From contig NZ_BBXG01000005.1 of assembly GCF_001570605.1 (NCBI RefSeq), forward strand, positions 310,001-374,000: a stretch of DNA of 64,000 nt. The letters are read 5' to 3'. This stretch comes from Herbidospora cretacea. Lineage in GTDB: Bacteria; Actinomycetota; Actinomycetes; Streptosporangiales; Streptosporangiaceae. Positions 25,032 to 33,475 of this stretch are shown one piece after another. The position numbers and the translations under genes are program-made. Within the stretch, counting starts at the first letter, position 1. Each line of letters begins with the position of its first letter. The notes beneath the pieces were generated by a model. The model ran no database searches and was not told the DNA's origin. It saw only the letters and a list, made by a program, of their open reading frames with translations.

Positions 25032-25666
25032 TCACCGCCCAAGGCGAGCGGCTCTTCACCGCCCAAGACGCCAGCGGCCTGCTCAGCCCAGGGGTCGTCA
25101 CCAGCGGAGCACGACGACGGGTCTGGCACGAAGAACACGACCCGGCCGCCGCTGTACGACTCGCGCTGACCTCGGCCCGGCGCTCTTGGGTCGAGGCCGT
25201 GGCCATCGCCCCTACCGGCACGGCACTCGCGCGGACCGGCCTGGCGCTGGCCTTCTCCAAACACCTGAGCACGGTCCGGGGCCGCCGCAGCGGAGAAGCC
25301 GCGTGCGTGACGAGCCCGCTGCCACCAACACTGCCCAAACCTCGGCTGCTCCGCATCCCCCACTTGGTCACCGCCGCAGGACCCGACGGAGTCTGGGGAG
25401 ACACCGTGGTCTGGGAGGTCATGACCGCAGAACGGCTCGGCTCCTGGCTGGACCGTGGTCACCCGATCAATCTGCAAAAAGTCGAAGCGTGTGTGCCCCA
25501 GCTGATCGCATTGCGCCGTGCCGTGCGCGAGGGCACCCTCCCCGACACACCGGCCAGTCGCGTACTGCGAGAACTGCTGCGGACCCGCTACCTGTCGATC
25601 CGCCTGGTACTTCAGCACCAGGCCCTGTTCGATTCCCTGCTCTCGACCAAGGAGACCCACCCGTGA
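25028..25666 (+). CDS. Hypothetical operon protein
   Basis: The 212-residue protein overlaps the SAHH-like gene by ATGA and the next by GTGA, so it is firmly within the operon. It has an N-terminal region of short strands (GERLFTAQDASGLLSPGVVT), GTALARTGLALAFSKHL in the middle and basic helices at the C-terminus (SRVLRELLRTRYLSIRLVLQ). No family was recognised. Conservation of tight coupling suggests it partners one of the enzymes beside it. Confidence 0.65.
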   Translation: MITAQGERLFTAQDASGLLSPGVVTSGARRRVWHEEHDPAAAVRLALTSARRSWVEAVAIAPTGTALARTGLALAFSKHLSTVRGRRSGEAACVTSPLPPTLPKPRLLRIPHLVTAAGPDGVWGDTVVWEVMTAERLGSWLDRGHPINLQKVEACVPQLIALRRAVREGTLPDTPASRVLRELLRTRYLSIRLVLQHQALFDSLLSTKETHP

Positions 25667-26439
25667 GCAACAGCTGGACCTCGGCATCCGGGGCTGATCT
25701 GTCGGCCGGTTATGCCCGTCACGCCGGTAGGTTGCGCGGCGCGCTCCGTCACGCCCTGGTCGCCCGCGCCCTGCGCACCAACCTGCCCGCCGACCCCCAG
25801 CAGGTCCTGGACATCGGCGGCGGCGACGGCCACCAGGCCGTCCTGCTCGCACGGGCCGGACACCAGGTGACCCTGCTGGACCCCGACCCGGGCATGCACA
25901 AACGGGCCGCCGACCGGCTGGCAGCCGAAAGCGACCAGGTCCGCGCCCGAGTCACGCTGGTTGAAGGCACCGCTGACCAAGCAAGGGACCTAGCCGAGAA
26001 CGGCTTCGACCTCGTGTGCTGCCACGGGGTGCTCATGTACGCCGAAGACCCGCACACGTTCCTTAACGACCTCGCAGCGGCGGTCCGGCCGAGCGGCCTG
26101 GTGTCACTGCTGACCAAGAACGCGAACGGGCTGGCCATGCGTCCCGGGCTGGAGGGCCGGTGGGCGGACGCCGTCGCGATCATGGGCGCCGGTTCCGTCG
26201 AGGGCAACCTCGGGGTGAGCAGCCGGGCCGACACCCTCACCGCGGTCGAGACGATCCTCGGCGAGGCCGGCGTGACGACCTCCCAGTGGTACGGGGTTCG
26301 GGTGTTCACCGACCATTTGGGCGATGCCCCGGTTGGAGAAGGGTTCGACTACGTTCTGGAGGCCGAATGGCAGGCCGGGTGCCGTGACCCCTACCGGCAG
26401 ATCGCCCGCCTGTTCCACCTCATCGGGCGCAAACAATGA
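25663..26439 (+). CDS. Class I SAM-dependent methyltransferase
   Basis: The 258-residue protein has all class I motifs: VLDIGGGDGHQAVLLARAGH (motif I, near residue 49), VTLLDPDPGM (acidic residue binding ribose), VEGTADQARDL and FDLVCCHGVLMYAEDPHTFL (motifs II-III). The overall look is of the SmtA-like small-molecule or RNA methyltransferase group. GTG 25663 overlaps the upstream stop, giving MSNSWTSASG at the N-terminus. Substrate unknown; the SAHH-like protein in the same operon could remove its by-product. Confidence 0.82.
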   Translation: MSNSWTSASGADLSAGYARHAGRLRGALRHALVARALRTNLPADPQQVLDIGGGDGHQAVLLARAGHQVTLLDPDPGMHKRAADRLAAESDQVRARVTLVEGTADQARDLAENGFDLVCCHGVLMYAEDPHTFLNDLAAAVRPSGLVSLLTKNANGLAMRPGLEGRWADAVAIMGAGSVEGNLGVSSRADTLTAVETILGEAGVTTSQWYGVRVFTDHLGDAPVGEGFDYVLEAEWQAGCRDPYRQIARLFHLIGRKQ

Positions 26440-27242
26440 CCACTACTCTCACGATCAGGGGCGCCTGGTCGGCCGCCCGCCAGAACTGCGCCCCGGGCTG
26501 TTTCTCCTACCACGCCTCGTGGCGGCTGTTCCGGCTGGCGGGTCTGAAGGGCAATCCCCGCTGGCACGGCGCCTTCTACAGGCGGGCCCTCGACGACAGG
26601 CAGCCGTCGACGGCCTTGGTGTGCGGTTCTTCAGACGAGACCATGCCGCAGATCCTCACCGAGCTTCAGCCCGACATTCAGATCACGGTGGCCGACACCT
26701 GCCCCACCCCGTTGACTCTCATCAACGCCTGGGCGAAGAAGACAGGCGCCCGAGTCTCCACCCTTCGATCCGAAGCGCCGCAGCTCGACGGAGTATCCGG
26801 GGCTTTCGACCTGATCGTCACCGACGGGCTGCTGTCGCTGCTGCCCACTTCCGCCGACCGCGAAGCAGTGATCGCCCGCCTGGCAGGCCTGTTGTCCGAG
26901 GACGGCCTGCTGCTCTACACCACCCGCATCGCCGGTCCGGCCGGTCACCTGGAGTACGACCGGATCGGCCGCGCCGGACAGGCTCTTACCGCCGCGACCT
27001 GGCCTGTGGCCTCGGCTGAGCGGGTACAGCTCGCCCGGCAACAGCTACGCCGTCTCTCCAGGCCCAGCCCGTTCACCTCTCCCGACCAGATCGCCGACGC
27101 TTTCCGCAGCAGCTTCGGCCAGGTTCATCTGTTCACCCGTAGCGCGCCTCCCACGATCGCCTTGGCTCTCCACCCGGCCTTCCTGACTGGACGCGGCAGC
27201 CTCTGCGTCGGCATAGCCGCCACCCAACCGAGGCACCCATGA
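26436..27242 (+). CDS. Methyltransferase-fold protein
   Basis: The 268-residue protein has a Rossmann-like methyltransferase core with a weak motif I (TALVCGSSDETMPQILTEL), ITVADTCPTPLTLINAWAKK and FDLIVTDGLLSLLP, followed by LLSEDGLLLYTTRIAGPAGH. The glycine-rich loop is degenerate (CGSSDE in place of GxGxG), so it may bind a modified cofactor or be a non-catalytic partner of the methyltransferase encoded just upstream, with which it overlaps by 4 bp. An N-terminal CAPGCFSYHASWRLFRLAGL holds two Cys. Confidence 0.68.
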   Translation: MTTTLTIRGAWSAARQNCAPGCFSYHASWRLFRLAGLKGNPRWHGAFYRRALDDRQPSTALVCGSSDETMPQILTELQPDIQITVADTCPTPLTLINAWAKKTGARVSTLRSEAPQLDGVSGAFDLIVTDGLLSLLPTSADREAVIARLAGLLSEDGLLLYTTRIAGPAGHLEYDRIGRAGQALTAATWPVASAERVQLARQQLRRLSRPSPFTSPDQIADAFRSSFGQVHLFTRSAPPTIALALHPAFLTGRGSLCVGIAATQPRHP

Positions 27243-28198
27243 CGGCCTCGATCAACACCATCGCCTACTCGCCGGGGACCGCCCTGGACGAGGAACTCGC
27301 GGACCTTGGGTACGCCGCCATGTGTGGCTGGCCTGACCAGCGGCCGGTGACCTCCGCTCTGGTGCGCTCCCGACTTCGCCCCAGCGGCAACGCCCAGCCG
27401 ACCACCGTGCTCCTGGCCCGTCTCGGCGACGGCACGCTGGCCGCTGCGGCGGCTCTTCGGTATGCCGCCGGGCCGGGTTCATCGGCCCGTCTGTGGGGCC
27501 CCATCGTCGCGCCCGATTGCCAGAAGCGCGGACTCGGTACGGCACTGCTACAACAGGCGACCGCACTCCAGCCCGACGGGCAGACGATCCTGCTCACCGC
27601 CGAGATCCCTGAAGCCCGGAAGCACGGCTACGAGTTCTTCGAGAAGGCCGGATGGCAGCCGCGCTCCACCGCGGCCCTGCTGAAAGCCGATCTCGGCTCA
27701 CTGCCGCCTCTCCTCGACCGCGACTGGGTGAGGGTGCGGCGGGCCGAAGCCGCTGACGCCGACGCCGACGCGCTGAGCCGCCTGTACCAGGCTCTTCATC
27801 CCGACCACGGACGGCAGATCGCTCAGGACACCTACCGGCGCTGGAGCGCAGACGAAAGGTTCGTCTCCGACGGCCTGCTCATCGTGGATGGACCTGGCGG
27901 CGACCTCTACGGGGCGGCCCTCATGTATCCGCTGGCCCACGACGACCCCGCAGAACCCGCCGAGGCGCTACTGGCTGACGTGCTCATCTCCCCGGACATC
28001 GACCGGACCGAGGTGGCCCCGCCGCTGATCGCGGCCGCTCTCACCGCAGGGGTGCGTCATCACGCCGTCGTGGCTCGGGCGATCGTCCCGGACAGTGATC
28101 CTGCTCTGCGGGCTGACCTGCGCTCGGTCGGTCTGGCCCCGGCAGGACAGATCCGCTACTTCCAGGCTCCTGCCGGTCCCATCCGGAGGGGCCCGTGA
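27239..28198 (+). CDS. Double GNAT acetyltransferase-like protein
   Basis: The 319-residue protein has two GNAT-like halves. The first is clear: SARLWGPIVAPDCQKRGLGT followed by ALLQQA (acetyl-CoA motif QKRGLGT, near residue 100) and HGYEFFEKAGWQPR. The second (from ~165, VRVRRAEAADADADALSRLY onward, with EALLADVLISPDIDRTEVAP) lacks an obvious acetyl-CoA loop. Two-domain GNATs of this kind often acylate aminoglycosides, tRNA-borne residues or biosynthetic intermediates. It overlaps both neighbours by 4 bp within the operon. Confidence 0.75.
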   Translation: MTASINTIAYSPGTALDEELADLGYAAMCGWPDQRPVTSALVRSRLRPSGNAQPTTVLLARLGDGTLAAAAALRYAAGPGSSARLWGPIVAPDCQKRGLGTALLQQATALQPDGQTILLTAEIPEARKHGYEFFEKAGWQPRSTAALLKADLGSLPPLLDRDWVRVRRAEAADADADALSRLYQALHPDHGRQIAQDTYRRWSADERFVSDGLLIVDGPGGDLYGAALMYPLAHDDPAEPAEALLADVLISPDIDRTEVAPPLIAAALTAGVRHHAVVARAIVPDSDPALRADLRSVGLAPAGQIRYFQAPAGPIRRGP

Positions 28199-28896
28199 CC
28201 TCCCCACCCACCCTGCAGTTAACGGTGATCCTCCTCGGCCCGCCCGCAAGTGGAAAGAGCACCTTGTCCCGGCAGCTTGTGGACAGGTGCAACGCGCGGC
28301 TGTTCCGCCTGCGCGAATACGTCCAGAGCCTCTCCGAAGCCGGATCCGCGGCTCTGGACGGTACGAGCCGTGACTCGCTCGGCTGGCTCCCCGACGAGGT
28401 CGCCATCCAGCTGGTGCACGACGCCGTCTCCGGCCCGTATCGTCCTGCTGACACACCGGTGGTGTTCGAGGGCTACCCCGGCAACGGGCTCCAGGCCCGC
28501 CATCTGGCGGACTTGTTGATTCGCCTGGACACCCCGGTGACAGCGATCCACCTCCGCGCCGATTGGCCCACCGCCCAGCAACGCGCTCAACTCCGGTGGG
28601 TGTGCCGCCACTGCGAGCCCGCGAGCACGGGCCATCCGCATAGGCCTGCCCAAGCCACCGCCACCAGTGCCTGCGCCAGCTGCGGCAACACGCTACTGAA
28701 GCGTCAAGACGACGCTCCAGAGCGGCTTTTGGCTCGCACCCAGCGCTTCACCACCTGCCTGCCTGAGATCTACACCGCCCTCACCGGCCACGGGATTCCC
28801 TGGCGCACGATCGACAGCCGCCATCCCGCCGACGAAGTCCTCTCGGCAGCTTTAGACGCGGTCTCCACCTCCCCATCGACCAGGAGCGGCCAGTGA
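28195..28896 (+). CDS. Adenylate-kinase-like P-loop kinase with zinc LID
   Basis: The 233-residue protein has P-loop GPPASGKSTLSRQL at residue ~15 and FEGYPGNGLQARHL (NMP-binding/Walker B-like element, compare FDGFPR in adenylate kinase). A four-Cys LID (CRHC near 140 and CASC near 160, followed by GNTLLKRQDD) is typical of zinc-bearing adenylate kinases of Gram-positives. The RQDD sequence matches the LID Arg-x-Asp-Asp. It probably phosphorylates a nucleoside monophosphate or nucleotide-like intermediate rather than AMP for housekeeping, given its place in the operon. Coupled by ATGA-type overlaps on both sides. Confidence 0.75.
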   Translation: MTSPPTLQLTVILLGPPASGKSTLSRQLVDRCNARLFRLREYVQSLSEAGSAALDGTSRDSLGWLPDEVAIQLVHDAVSGPYRPADTPVVFEGYPGNGLQARHLADLLIRLDTPVTAIHLRADWPTAQQRAQLRWVCRHCEPASTGHPHRPAQATATSACASCGNTLLKRQDDAPERLLARTQRFTTCLPEIYTALTGHGIPWRTIDSRHPADEVLSAALDAVSTSPSTRSGQ

Positions 28897-30032
28897 CTTC
28901 CGTCGACCTCCCCATGCCAACGATCAAATCCAGAGGTGACGCCTACGGCCACGCCAGGATGCCGGCCTCCGCCGACGACCCCGAGGTCAGGCGTATCGAC
29001 CGGGTGCCTTACGGCCGGTTCCGGAACGTGTACCTCTACATCACCGAGGCGTGCCAGCTCCGCTGCGGCTCCTGCTACATGGGCCAGCGGCTGGAACGCG
29101 CCCTGAAGATGCCCTTCGAGGAGATCCGCAACAACCTCACCGCCTGGCGCCAGATGGGCGGCTCCAAGCTCACCATCCTCGGCGGCGAACCCACCCTCCA
29201 CCCGCGCTACGAGGACACCATCCGACTAGCGGGCGAGCTCGGGTACGAGCACGTCATCACTACCAGCAACGGCCTGGGCCCGGCCGCCAGGAAGTTCCGG
29301 CGTCTGGAGCCGTCCGACTTCGCGTACGTGCAGATCAGCATGGACGGCGGATCACCCGACACCCACGACGCCGTCCGCGGCGAAGGCACCTTCACCACCA
29401 CGCTAGAGACCATCCGGGAACTGACCGAGCGCGGCTTCGACACCCGGATCATCTGCACCGTCAACAAGGCCAACCAGAGCGACTGCCTGAACCTGCTGAA
29501 CATCGCCGACGACCTCGGCGTCAGCCTGGTCAAGTTCCACGTCTTCTCCGTCATCGGCCGCGGCCACGACAACGAGTCCTGGGGCATGAACCCCACCGAG
29601 TGGCTCCAGTTCTGCGACGAACTCCCGCCGATCGCCGCCAACCACCAGACCCGTGTCTGGTACCAGCCGACCTTCGCCCGCCGCTCCGAAATGCCCCGTT
29701 ACGAGGCGGAGGGTTATCGCGGCTGCATCGGCCGGACCTTGGACCGGATCTCGATCTTTCCCGACGGCCGCGCCTACGTGTGTTCCTTCCTGTTCGACAC
29801 CGAACTGAACTACGCCACCAGCACGAACGGCCAGATCGAGATCAACAAGGGCCCCAACGAGTTCGACCTGTTCACCGGAGCCCTCACCAAAGCCGCCTGC
29901 GGCGACTGCAAGGCCACCGCCTCGTGCATGGGCGGCTGCCCCGCCGAGGAACTCATCGACGGCGCCGCCTCCTGCACCGAGCCGGACATCGTCCCCGTCT
30001 GCCGGTTGTGGAAATCCACCCCGGCCAACTGA
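28893..30032 (+). CDS. Radical SAM/SPASM enzyme
   Basis: The 379-residue protein has the radical SAM cluster motif CX3CX2C in CQLRCGSCYM (near residue 54), then LTILGGEPTLHPRY (GGE motif, near 95) and FAYVQISMDGGSPDTHDAVR. The C-terminus is a SPASM domain with Cys-rich segments GCIGRTLDRISIFPDGRAYV followed by CSF, ACGDCKATASCMGGCP and a final SCTEP with VPVC. SPASM enzymes bind extra [4Fe-4S] clusters and usually modify ribosomal peptides or act in cofactor biosynthesis. No precursor peptide is obvious beside it. This is the likely central catalyst of the operon. Confidence 0.88.
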   Translation: MTSVDLPMPTIKSRGDAYGHARMPASADDPEVRRIDRVPYGRFRNVYLYITEACQLRCGSCYMGQRLERALKMPFEEIRNNLTAWRQMGGSKLTILGGEPTLHPRYEDTIRLAGELGYEHVITTSNGLGPAARKFRRLEPSDFAYVQISMDGGSPDTHDAVRGEGTFTTTLETIRELTERGFDTRIICTVNKANQSDCLNLLNIADDLGVSLVKFHVFSVIGRGHDNESWGMNPTEWLQFCDELPPIAANHQTRVWYQPTFARRSEMPRYEAEGYRGCIGRTLDRISIFPDGRAYVCSFLFDTELNYATSTNGQIEINKGPNEFDLFTGALTKAACGDCKATASCMGGCPAEELIDGAASCTEPDIVPVCRLWKSTPAN

Positions 30033-30049
30033 CCCACCAAGGAGCACCT

Positions 30050-30487
30050 ATGTCGAGCGAGCGCTACAAGACCTGCGTGGACCTGCACCTCATCCTCCGC
30101 CAGGGCGACCAGGTCCTGCTGGGCCAGCGGCAGAACACCGGCTACGCCGACGGGTCATGGCACCTGCCCAGCGGCCACCTCGACCCCGGCGAGTCGGCCA
30201 GCCAGGGAGCCCTCCGCGAAGCCGCCGAAGAAATCGGCGTCACGATCGAACCCGGCAACATCCAGTTCGCCCACCTCATGCACCACTACACCAACGACGC
30301 CCGCACCGCCCTGTTCTACGAGGCCGAACAGTGGACCGGCGAGATCACCAACATGGAGCCCGACAAATGCGCCGAGTGGCGCTGGTTCCCCCTCGACGCG
30401 CTCCCCGACCAGATGATCCCCTACGCCGCCGAGGCCCTCGCCCACTACATCAAGGGCGACGTGTACTCCGAGCGCGGCTGGTCCTGA
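30050..30487 (+). CDS. NUDIX hydrolase
   Basis: The 145-residue protein has a perfect Nudix box: G-x5-E-x7-REAAEEIGV in GHLDPGESASQGALREAAEE (near residue 43). It begins with CVDLHLILRQGDQVLLGQRQ. NUDIX enzymes hydrolyse nucleoside diphosphates linked to a second group. RBS AAGGAG lies 6 nt upstream of ATG 30050, 17 bp after the radical SAM gene. Along with the kinase and PfkB-like genes it suggests that the pathway handles a nucleotide-linked molecule. Confidence 0.88.
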   Translation: MSSERYKTCVDLHLILRQGDQVLLGQRQNTGYADGSWHLPSGHLDPGESASQGALREAAEEIGVTIEPGNIQFAHLMHHYTNDARTALFYEAEQWTGEITNMEPDKCAEWRWFPLDALPDQMIPYAAEALAHYIKGDVYSERGWS

Positions 30488-30488
30488 C

Positions 30489-31364
30489 ATGACCAGCATC
30501 GTGGACCTCGCCTGCTTCAGCTACCTCGCCGCCGCGCGCCTGCTCACCGTCGACCGCTACCCGGCGGCCGACACCGGCGCCGAGGTCCACGATGCCCACC
30601 AGTCCCTGGCTGGCGACGGACCCATCACCGCCATCACCGCCGCCAGCCAGGGCCTGCGGGTGACCCTCAGCGGAAATGACGTCGGCGAAGACACCGTCGG
30701 ACTCGACCTCCTCGCCCAACTCGAGCGCTATGAGGTCCGCCACCGCATCTCCACCCGACCTGAGACGGTCACGCCGAACCTGACGGTGATCACCGACAGG
30801 ATCGGCACCAGAACGTGGTTCGCCCATCTCAGTTCGGCGACCGCTGACCTTCTCGGAGCGGACCTGTCCCTGCTCACCCCCGCCCGACTCGCCTACATCG
30901 ACTGCTACGAGATCATCACCGACGCGGCCGTCCGAGCCATCCGCCACGTCACCCGTTCAGGCGGCCCGCTCATGCTGAACCTCGGCGGCGATCCGATCCA
31001 CCCGGCCATCCAGAAAGCCGCTGTCGGCACCGACCTCGTCGCCGTTCAAACCAGCCTCCCCGACGACGAGGCGAACACGGCCGAGACCGTCGCCGACCGC
31101 TTCTACGAACAGCTTCGCCCACAGGTCGCGCTCGTGACCCTTGGCCGATACGGCGTGATCGCCCGTACCGAGACCGGCTTTCACCACGAGCCCGCAGGCA
31201 CCGGGCCGATTGCGCACACCCACGGAGCCGGTGCCGCGTTCTCCGCCGGATTCGCCGTCGCCCATCTCGCCGGCAGCGACATCAAGGACTGCCTGACTCA
31301 CGCCTGCCGGACCGGCACCGAACACTGCTCGCCCAGCCCGTCACCACTGTCTCTTCCACACTAG
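30489..31364 (+). CDS. PfkB-like protein without the catalytic Asp
   Basis: The 291-residue ribokinase-fold protein has the C-terminal signature region HTHGAGAAFSAGFAVAHLAG. Active PfkB kinases carry DTxGAGDxF here; the second Asp, the catalytic base, is Ala in this protein, and the first is His. The N-terminal substrate-binding Gly-Gly is also absent (SLAGDGPITAITAASQG). It is therefore likely to bind rather than phosphorylate its ligand, or to use a different chemistry. Start is ATG 30489, 1 bp after the NUDIX stop, so it is coupled. Confidence 0.75.
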   Translation: MTSIVDLACFSYLAAARLLTVDRYPAADTGAEVHDAHQSLAGDGPITAITAASQGLRVTLSGNDVGEDTVGLDLLAQLERYEVRHRISTRPETVTPNLTVITDRIGTRTWFAHLSSATADLLGADLSLLTPARLAYIDCYEIITDAAVRAIRHVTRSGGPLMLNLGGDPIHPAIQKAAVGTDLVAVQTSLPDDEANTAETVADRFYEQLRPQVALVTLGRYGVIARTETGFHHEPAGTGPIAHTHGAGAAFSAGFAVAHLAGSDIKDCLTHACRTGTEHCSPSPSPLSLPH

Positions 31365-31374
31365 GAGAACCAGC

Positions 31375-32028
31375 ATGACGTTGATCGACTCCTACACTCC
31401 GGCCCTGCGCGAACTGGACTGGAACAACGCCGCCCAAGTCGAGGCAGTCACCGGGGACCTGCTCTCCGCCCTGGCCCAGGACACGAGCGCGCTGCGGCAG
31501 GCCGTCGAAGCGGTGTCCGGCGACGAGCACCTCCAGAGCCTGTGCGAGCACTACGACATCCTGGACAAGCTCGTCCTGCACGACGACCCGTCCGGCTTCC
31601 GCGTCAGGCTCCACCTGTTCGGCCCCGACCACTACGACCGGCCCCACAACCACCGCTGGACCTACTCCGCCCGCCTGCTCTCCGGCAGCTACACCCACAC
31701 CCTGTACGGCACCGAAGACGGCTTCGACGACACCACCGACGTCGCCGCGCTCCAGCCCCTGATGGTCCGCACCGAACAGCCCGGCCCCGGCTACACCCTG
31801 CACCACAGCATGGTCCACGCCGCCGTGGCCCAGCCCGACACCGTCTCCCTCATCGTGCGAGGACCGGCCGTCAAGGACCGCTTCCTCGTCACCGACCGCA
31901 CCACCGGCCAGGTCTGGTGGCAGTACGGCGCCGCCACCGAGTCGGCAGTCGAGGCCGCCGCCAAGCGCATGTCCCCCGCCATGATCGCCGACTGCACGGC
32001 TCGGTTGGAGAAACTCGCCCTCATCTGA
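31375..32028 (+). CDS. Cupin-like metalloenzyme
   Basis: The 217-residue protein has a cupin core: RLHLFGPDHYDRPHNHRWTY (HxHN... first metal-binding motif, near residue 85), LLSGSYTHTLYG, then GYTLHHSMVHAAVAQPDTVS (second motif with His, near 142). Residues 150-217 carry TGQVWWQYGAATESAVEAAA. The fold resembles small-molecule dioxygenases or isomerases. It is the last gene of the operon (RBS AGGAGAA). A decayed copy of its 3' third lies at 61669-61863. Confidence 0.75.
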   Translation: MTLIDSYTPALRELDWNNAAQVEAVTGDLLSALAQDTSALRQAVEAVSGDEHLQSLCEHYDILDKLVLHDDPSGFRVRLHLFGPDHYDRPHNHRWTYSARLLSGSYTHTLYGTEDGFDDTTDVAALQPLMVRTEQPGPGYTLHHSMVHAAVAQPDTVSLIVRGPAVKDRFLVTDRTTGQVWWQYGAATESAVEAAAKRMSPAMIADCTARLEKLALI

Positions 32029-32078
32029 CCAGCCGTAACCTGCTGTTCGGGCCACAATCGGCTCGCTGGTTGAGCGGT

Positions 32079-32095
32079 GGGCGGAAGTCCCGCCC
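32079..32095 (+). terminator. Short hairpin after the radical SAM operon
   Basis: GGGCGG and CCGCCC pair across a 5-nt loop, 50 bp after the cupin gene. The stem is only 6 bp, so it is a weak terminator candidate. Confidence 0.35.
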
Positions 32096-32182
32096 CGGAC
32101 CCAGCTCACAGCGCCTACCGGCTGCCTTAACCCCCAAGCCATTCTCTGTGCAGGAGATGGGCCTACCTCGCCACATCCGCCG

Positions 32183-33187
32183 TCAACTGGCGTCTGGTGA
32201 CACCACCGTGATCTGCGGCATCGGCATCTTCTCAACGAACCGCAGTTTGGAGACCTCAGGGAAACAGATGGGTCTCGGCTCCACCGGCGGCTTCGGCTTC
32301 TTACCGTCCGTCGCTTGCCACTTGATCTTTGTCGTCTGCTCCACCGGGTCGGTCACACCCACCCAAACGGCCGGACGCCCACCTATCGGAGCCTCGGCCG
32401 CGCTGTACTCCTTCCCATCGAGTTCGGCATGGACGAGCGGTACTTCGCTCTGAGCGATACGGAGATTCCCCTCGATGATCAGCGTTTCCAGAAGAATGCG
32501 CTCACCGAGCGCTTCGTCGATGAGCTGGTAACCAAGGACCGCGAGGGGAACCCCCACGGTGAAGCTGGTCACTTCCTCTTTGTCCGGGTGCTCGTGGGCC
32601 GTCATCTGAATATGGCCCACGACGTCAGGGTGGTTCAAAAGCTCGAGTGCCAGGAAAGCCATCGGGCCCTTGTCCAGTCCCTCCTTGTCGAATACCGGCA
32701 CGTGCGGTTCGGCCTCGCCGCAGATCCCCGTCCCGTCCGGCCTTCGAGCGAGCGCTGTGCAAGACGTCGGGTCGTACCCGATCGCTTCGACGTAGAACTT
32801 CGTGCTGACCGGCTTGCCATCCACCTCGATGGTCTTGGGCTTGAGCGCCCTGACCGTCGGCGCGTGCTTCGCGATCTTCGCCAGGGCCGGCGCCGAGAAG
32901 CCCGCTTTCGAGACGATCAGAAGTTTGTCGGTCGGCAAATCCTCGTGTTTTTGAATCAGTGATTCGACCTGCGGGAGATTGAGCGGACGGGTCCGCTCCG
33001 ACACCTCGATGCCGATACAGATCGGCTCTCCGTCGAACTTCCCCTCTACGACGACGTCGACCTCGCGGTAGACACCCGCCGACCGGTCGTACAGTTCCTT
33101 GGATTCCGTGACGGTCGCCCCTGTATCCGCGTAAAGCTCACGGACGAGACGGACCACGACTTGAAAGGGCGTCGAACGCTTCGGCAT
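32183..33187 (-). CDS. Mrr-like restriction-endonuclease-fold protein
   Basis: The protein has 334 residues from ATG 33187 (a longer open frame lacks support). Residues ~10-110 look like a PD-(D/E)xK nuclease core: YREVDVVVEGKFDGEPICIG followed by IEVSERTRP, then SLIQKHEDLPTDKLLIVSKA. D44 and E61 fit the metal ligands, but the usual Lys of ExK is Ser63. The rest (from ~180) is a beta-rich C-terminal domain with the segments TSFTVGVPLAVLGYQLIDEA and GRPAVWVGVTDPVEQTTKIK. It may be a defence nuclease or a DNA-binding relative that lost activity. Confidence 0.65.
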   Translation of the reverse strand: MPKRSTPFQVVVRLVRELYADTGATVTESKELYDRSAGVYREVDVVVEGKFDGEPICIGIEVSERTRPLNLPQVESLIQKHEDLPTDKLLIVSKAGFSAPALAKIAKHAPTVRALKPKTIEVDGKPVSTKFYVEAIGYDPTSCTALARRPDGTGICGEAEPHVPVFDKEGLDKGPMAFLALELLNHPDVVGHIQMTAHEHPDKEEVTSFTVGVPLAVLGYQLIDEALGERILLETLIIEGNLRIAQSEVPLVHAELDGKEYSAAEAPIGGRPAVWVGVTDPVEQTTKIKWQATDGKKPKPPVEPRPICFPEVSKLRFVEKMPMPQITVVSPDAS

Positions 33188-33320
33188 AGCCAGAAAGCAT
33201 AACCCTCTCCCTGGAGTCCCTGATAACTCAACAAATGGACACAAATCGTCACGATAGGACATCCAAGATTGAATATCAGGAGAATCTCCCGACCCGCTGT
33301 TTGCCGGGGTTCGCGCTCCC

Positions 33321-33357
33321 ACTCCCCTGGAGAGACCTCGTTTCACTCCGGGGGAGT
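33321..33357 (-). terminator. Hairpin downstream of the nickel exporter gene
   Basis: ACTCCCC (33321-33327) and GGGGAGT (33351-33357) form a stem, extended by TGGA/TCCG pairs, in the 288-bp gap between the exporter and the Mrr-like gene. It probably ends the exporter transcript. Nothing else was seen in this gap. Confidence 0.45.
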
Positions 33358-33475
33358 TGCCCGCTTCACCTCAGGCAGAAGATCTGGGGATCAGCGCGCT
33401 CAGATCGACTCGCCCTCACGGTCAGGGAGGTAGCTGGACAACCTCGTTGCCGATTAGCAGCGGCCAAGCGAGCCG

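Noticed and set aside
28893-30032. Viperin-like antiviral radical SAM enzyme
   Set aside because: A nucleotide-kinase-like gene is next door, as for prokaryotic viperins, but the clear C-terminal SPASM domain excludes viperin.
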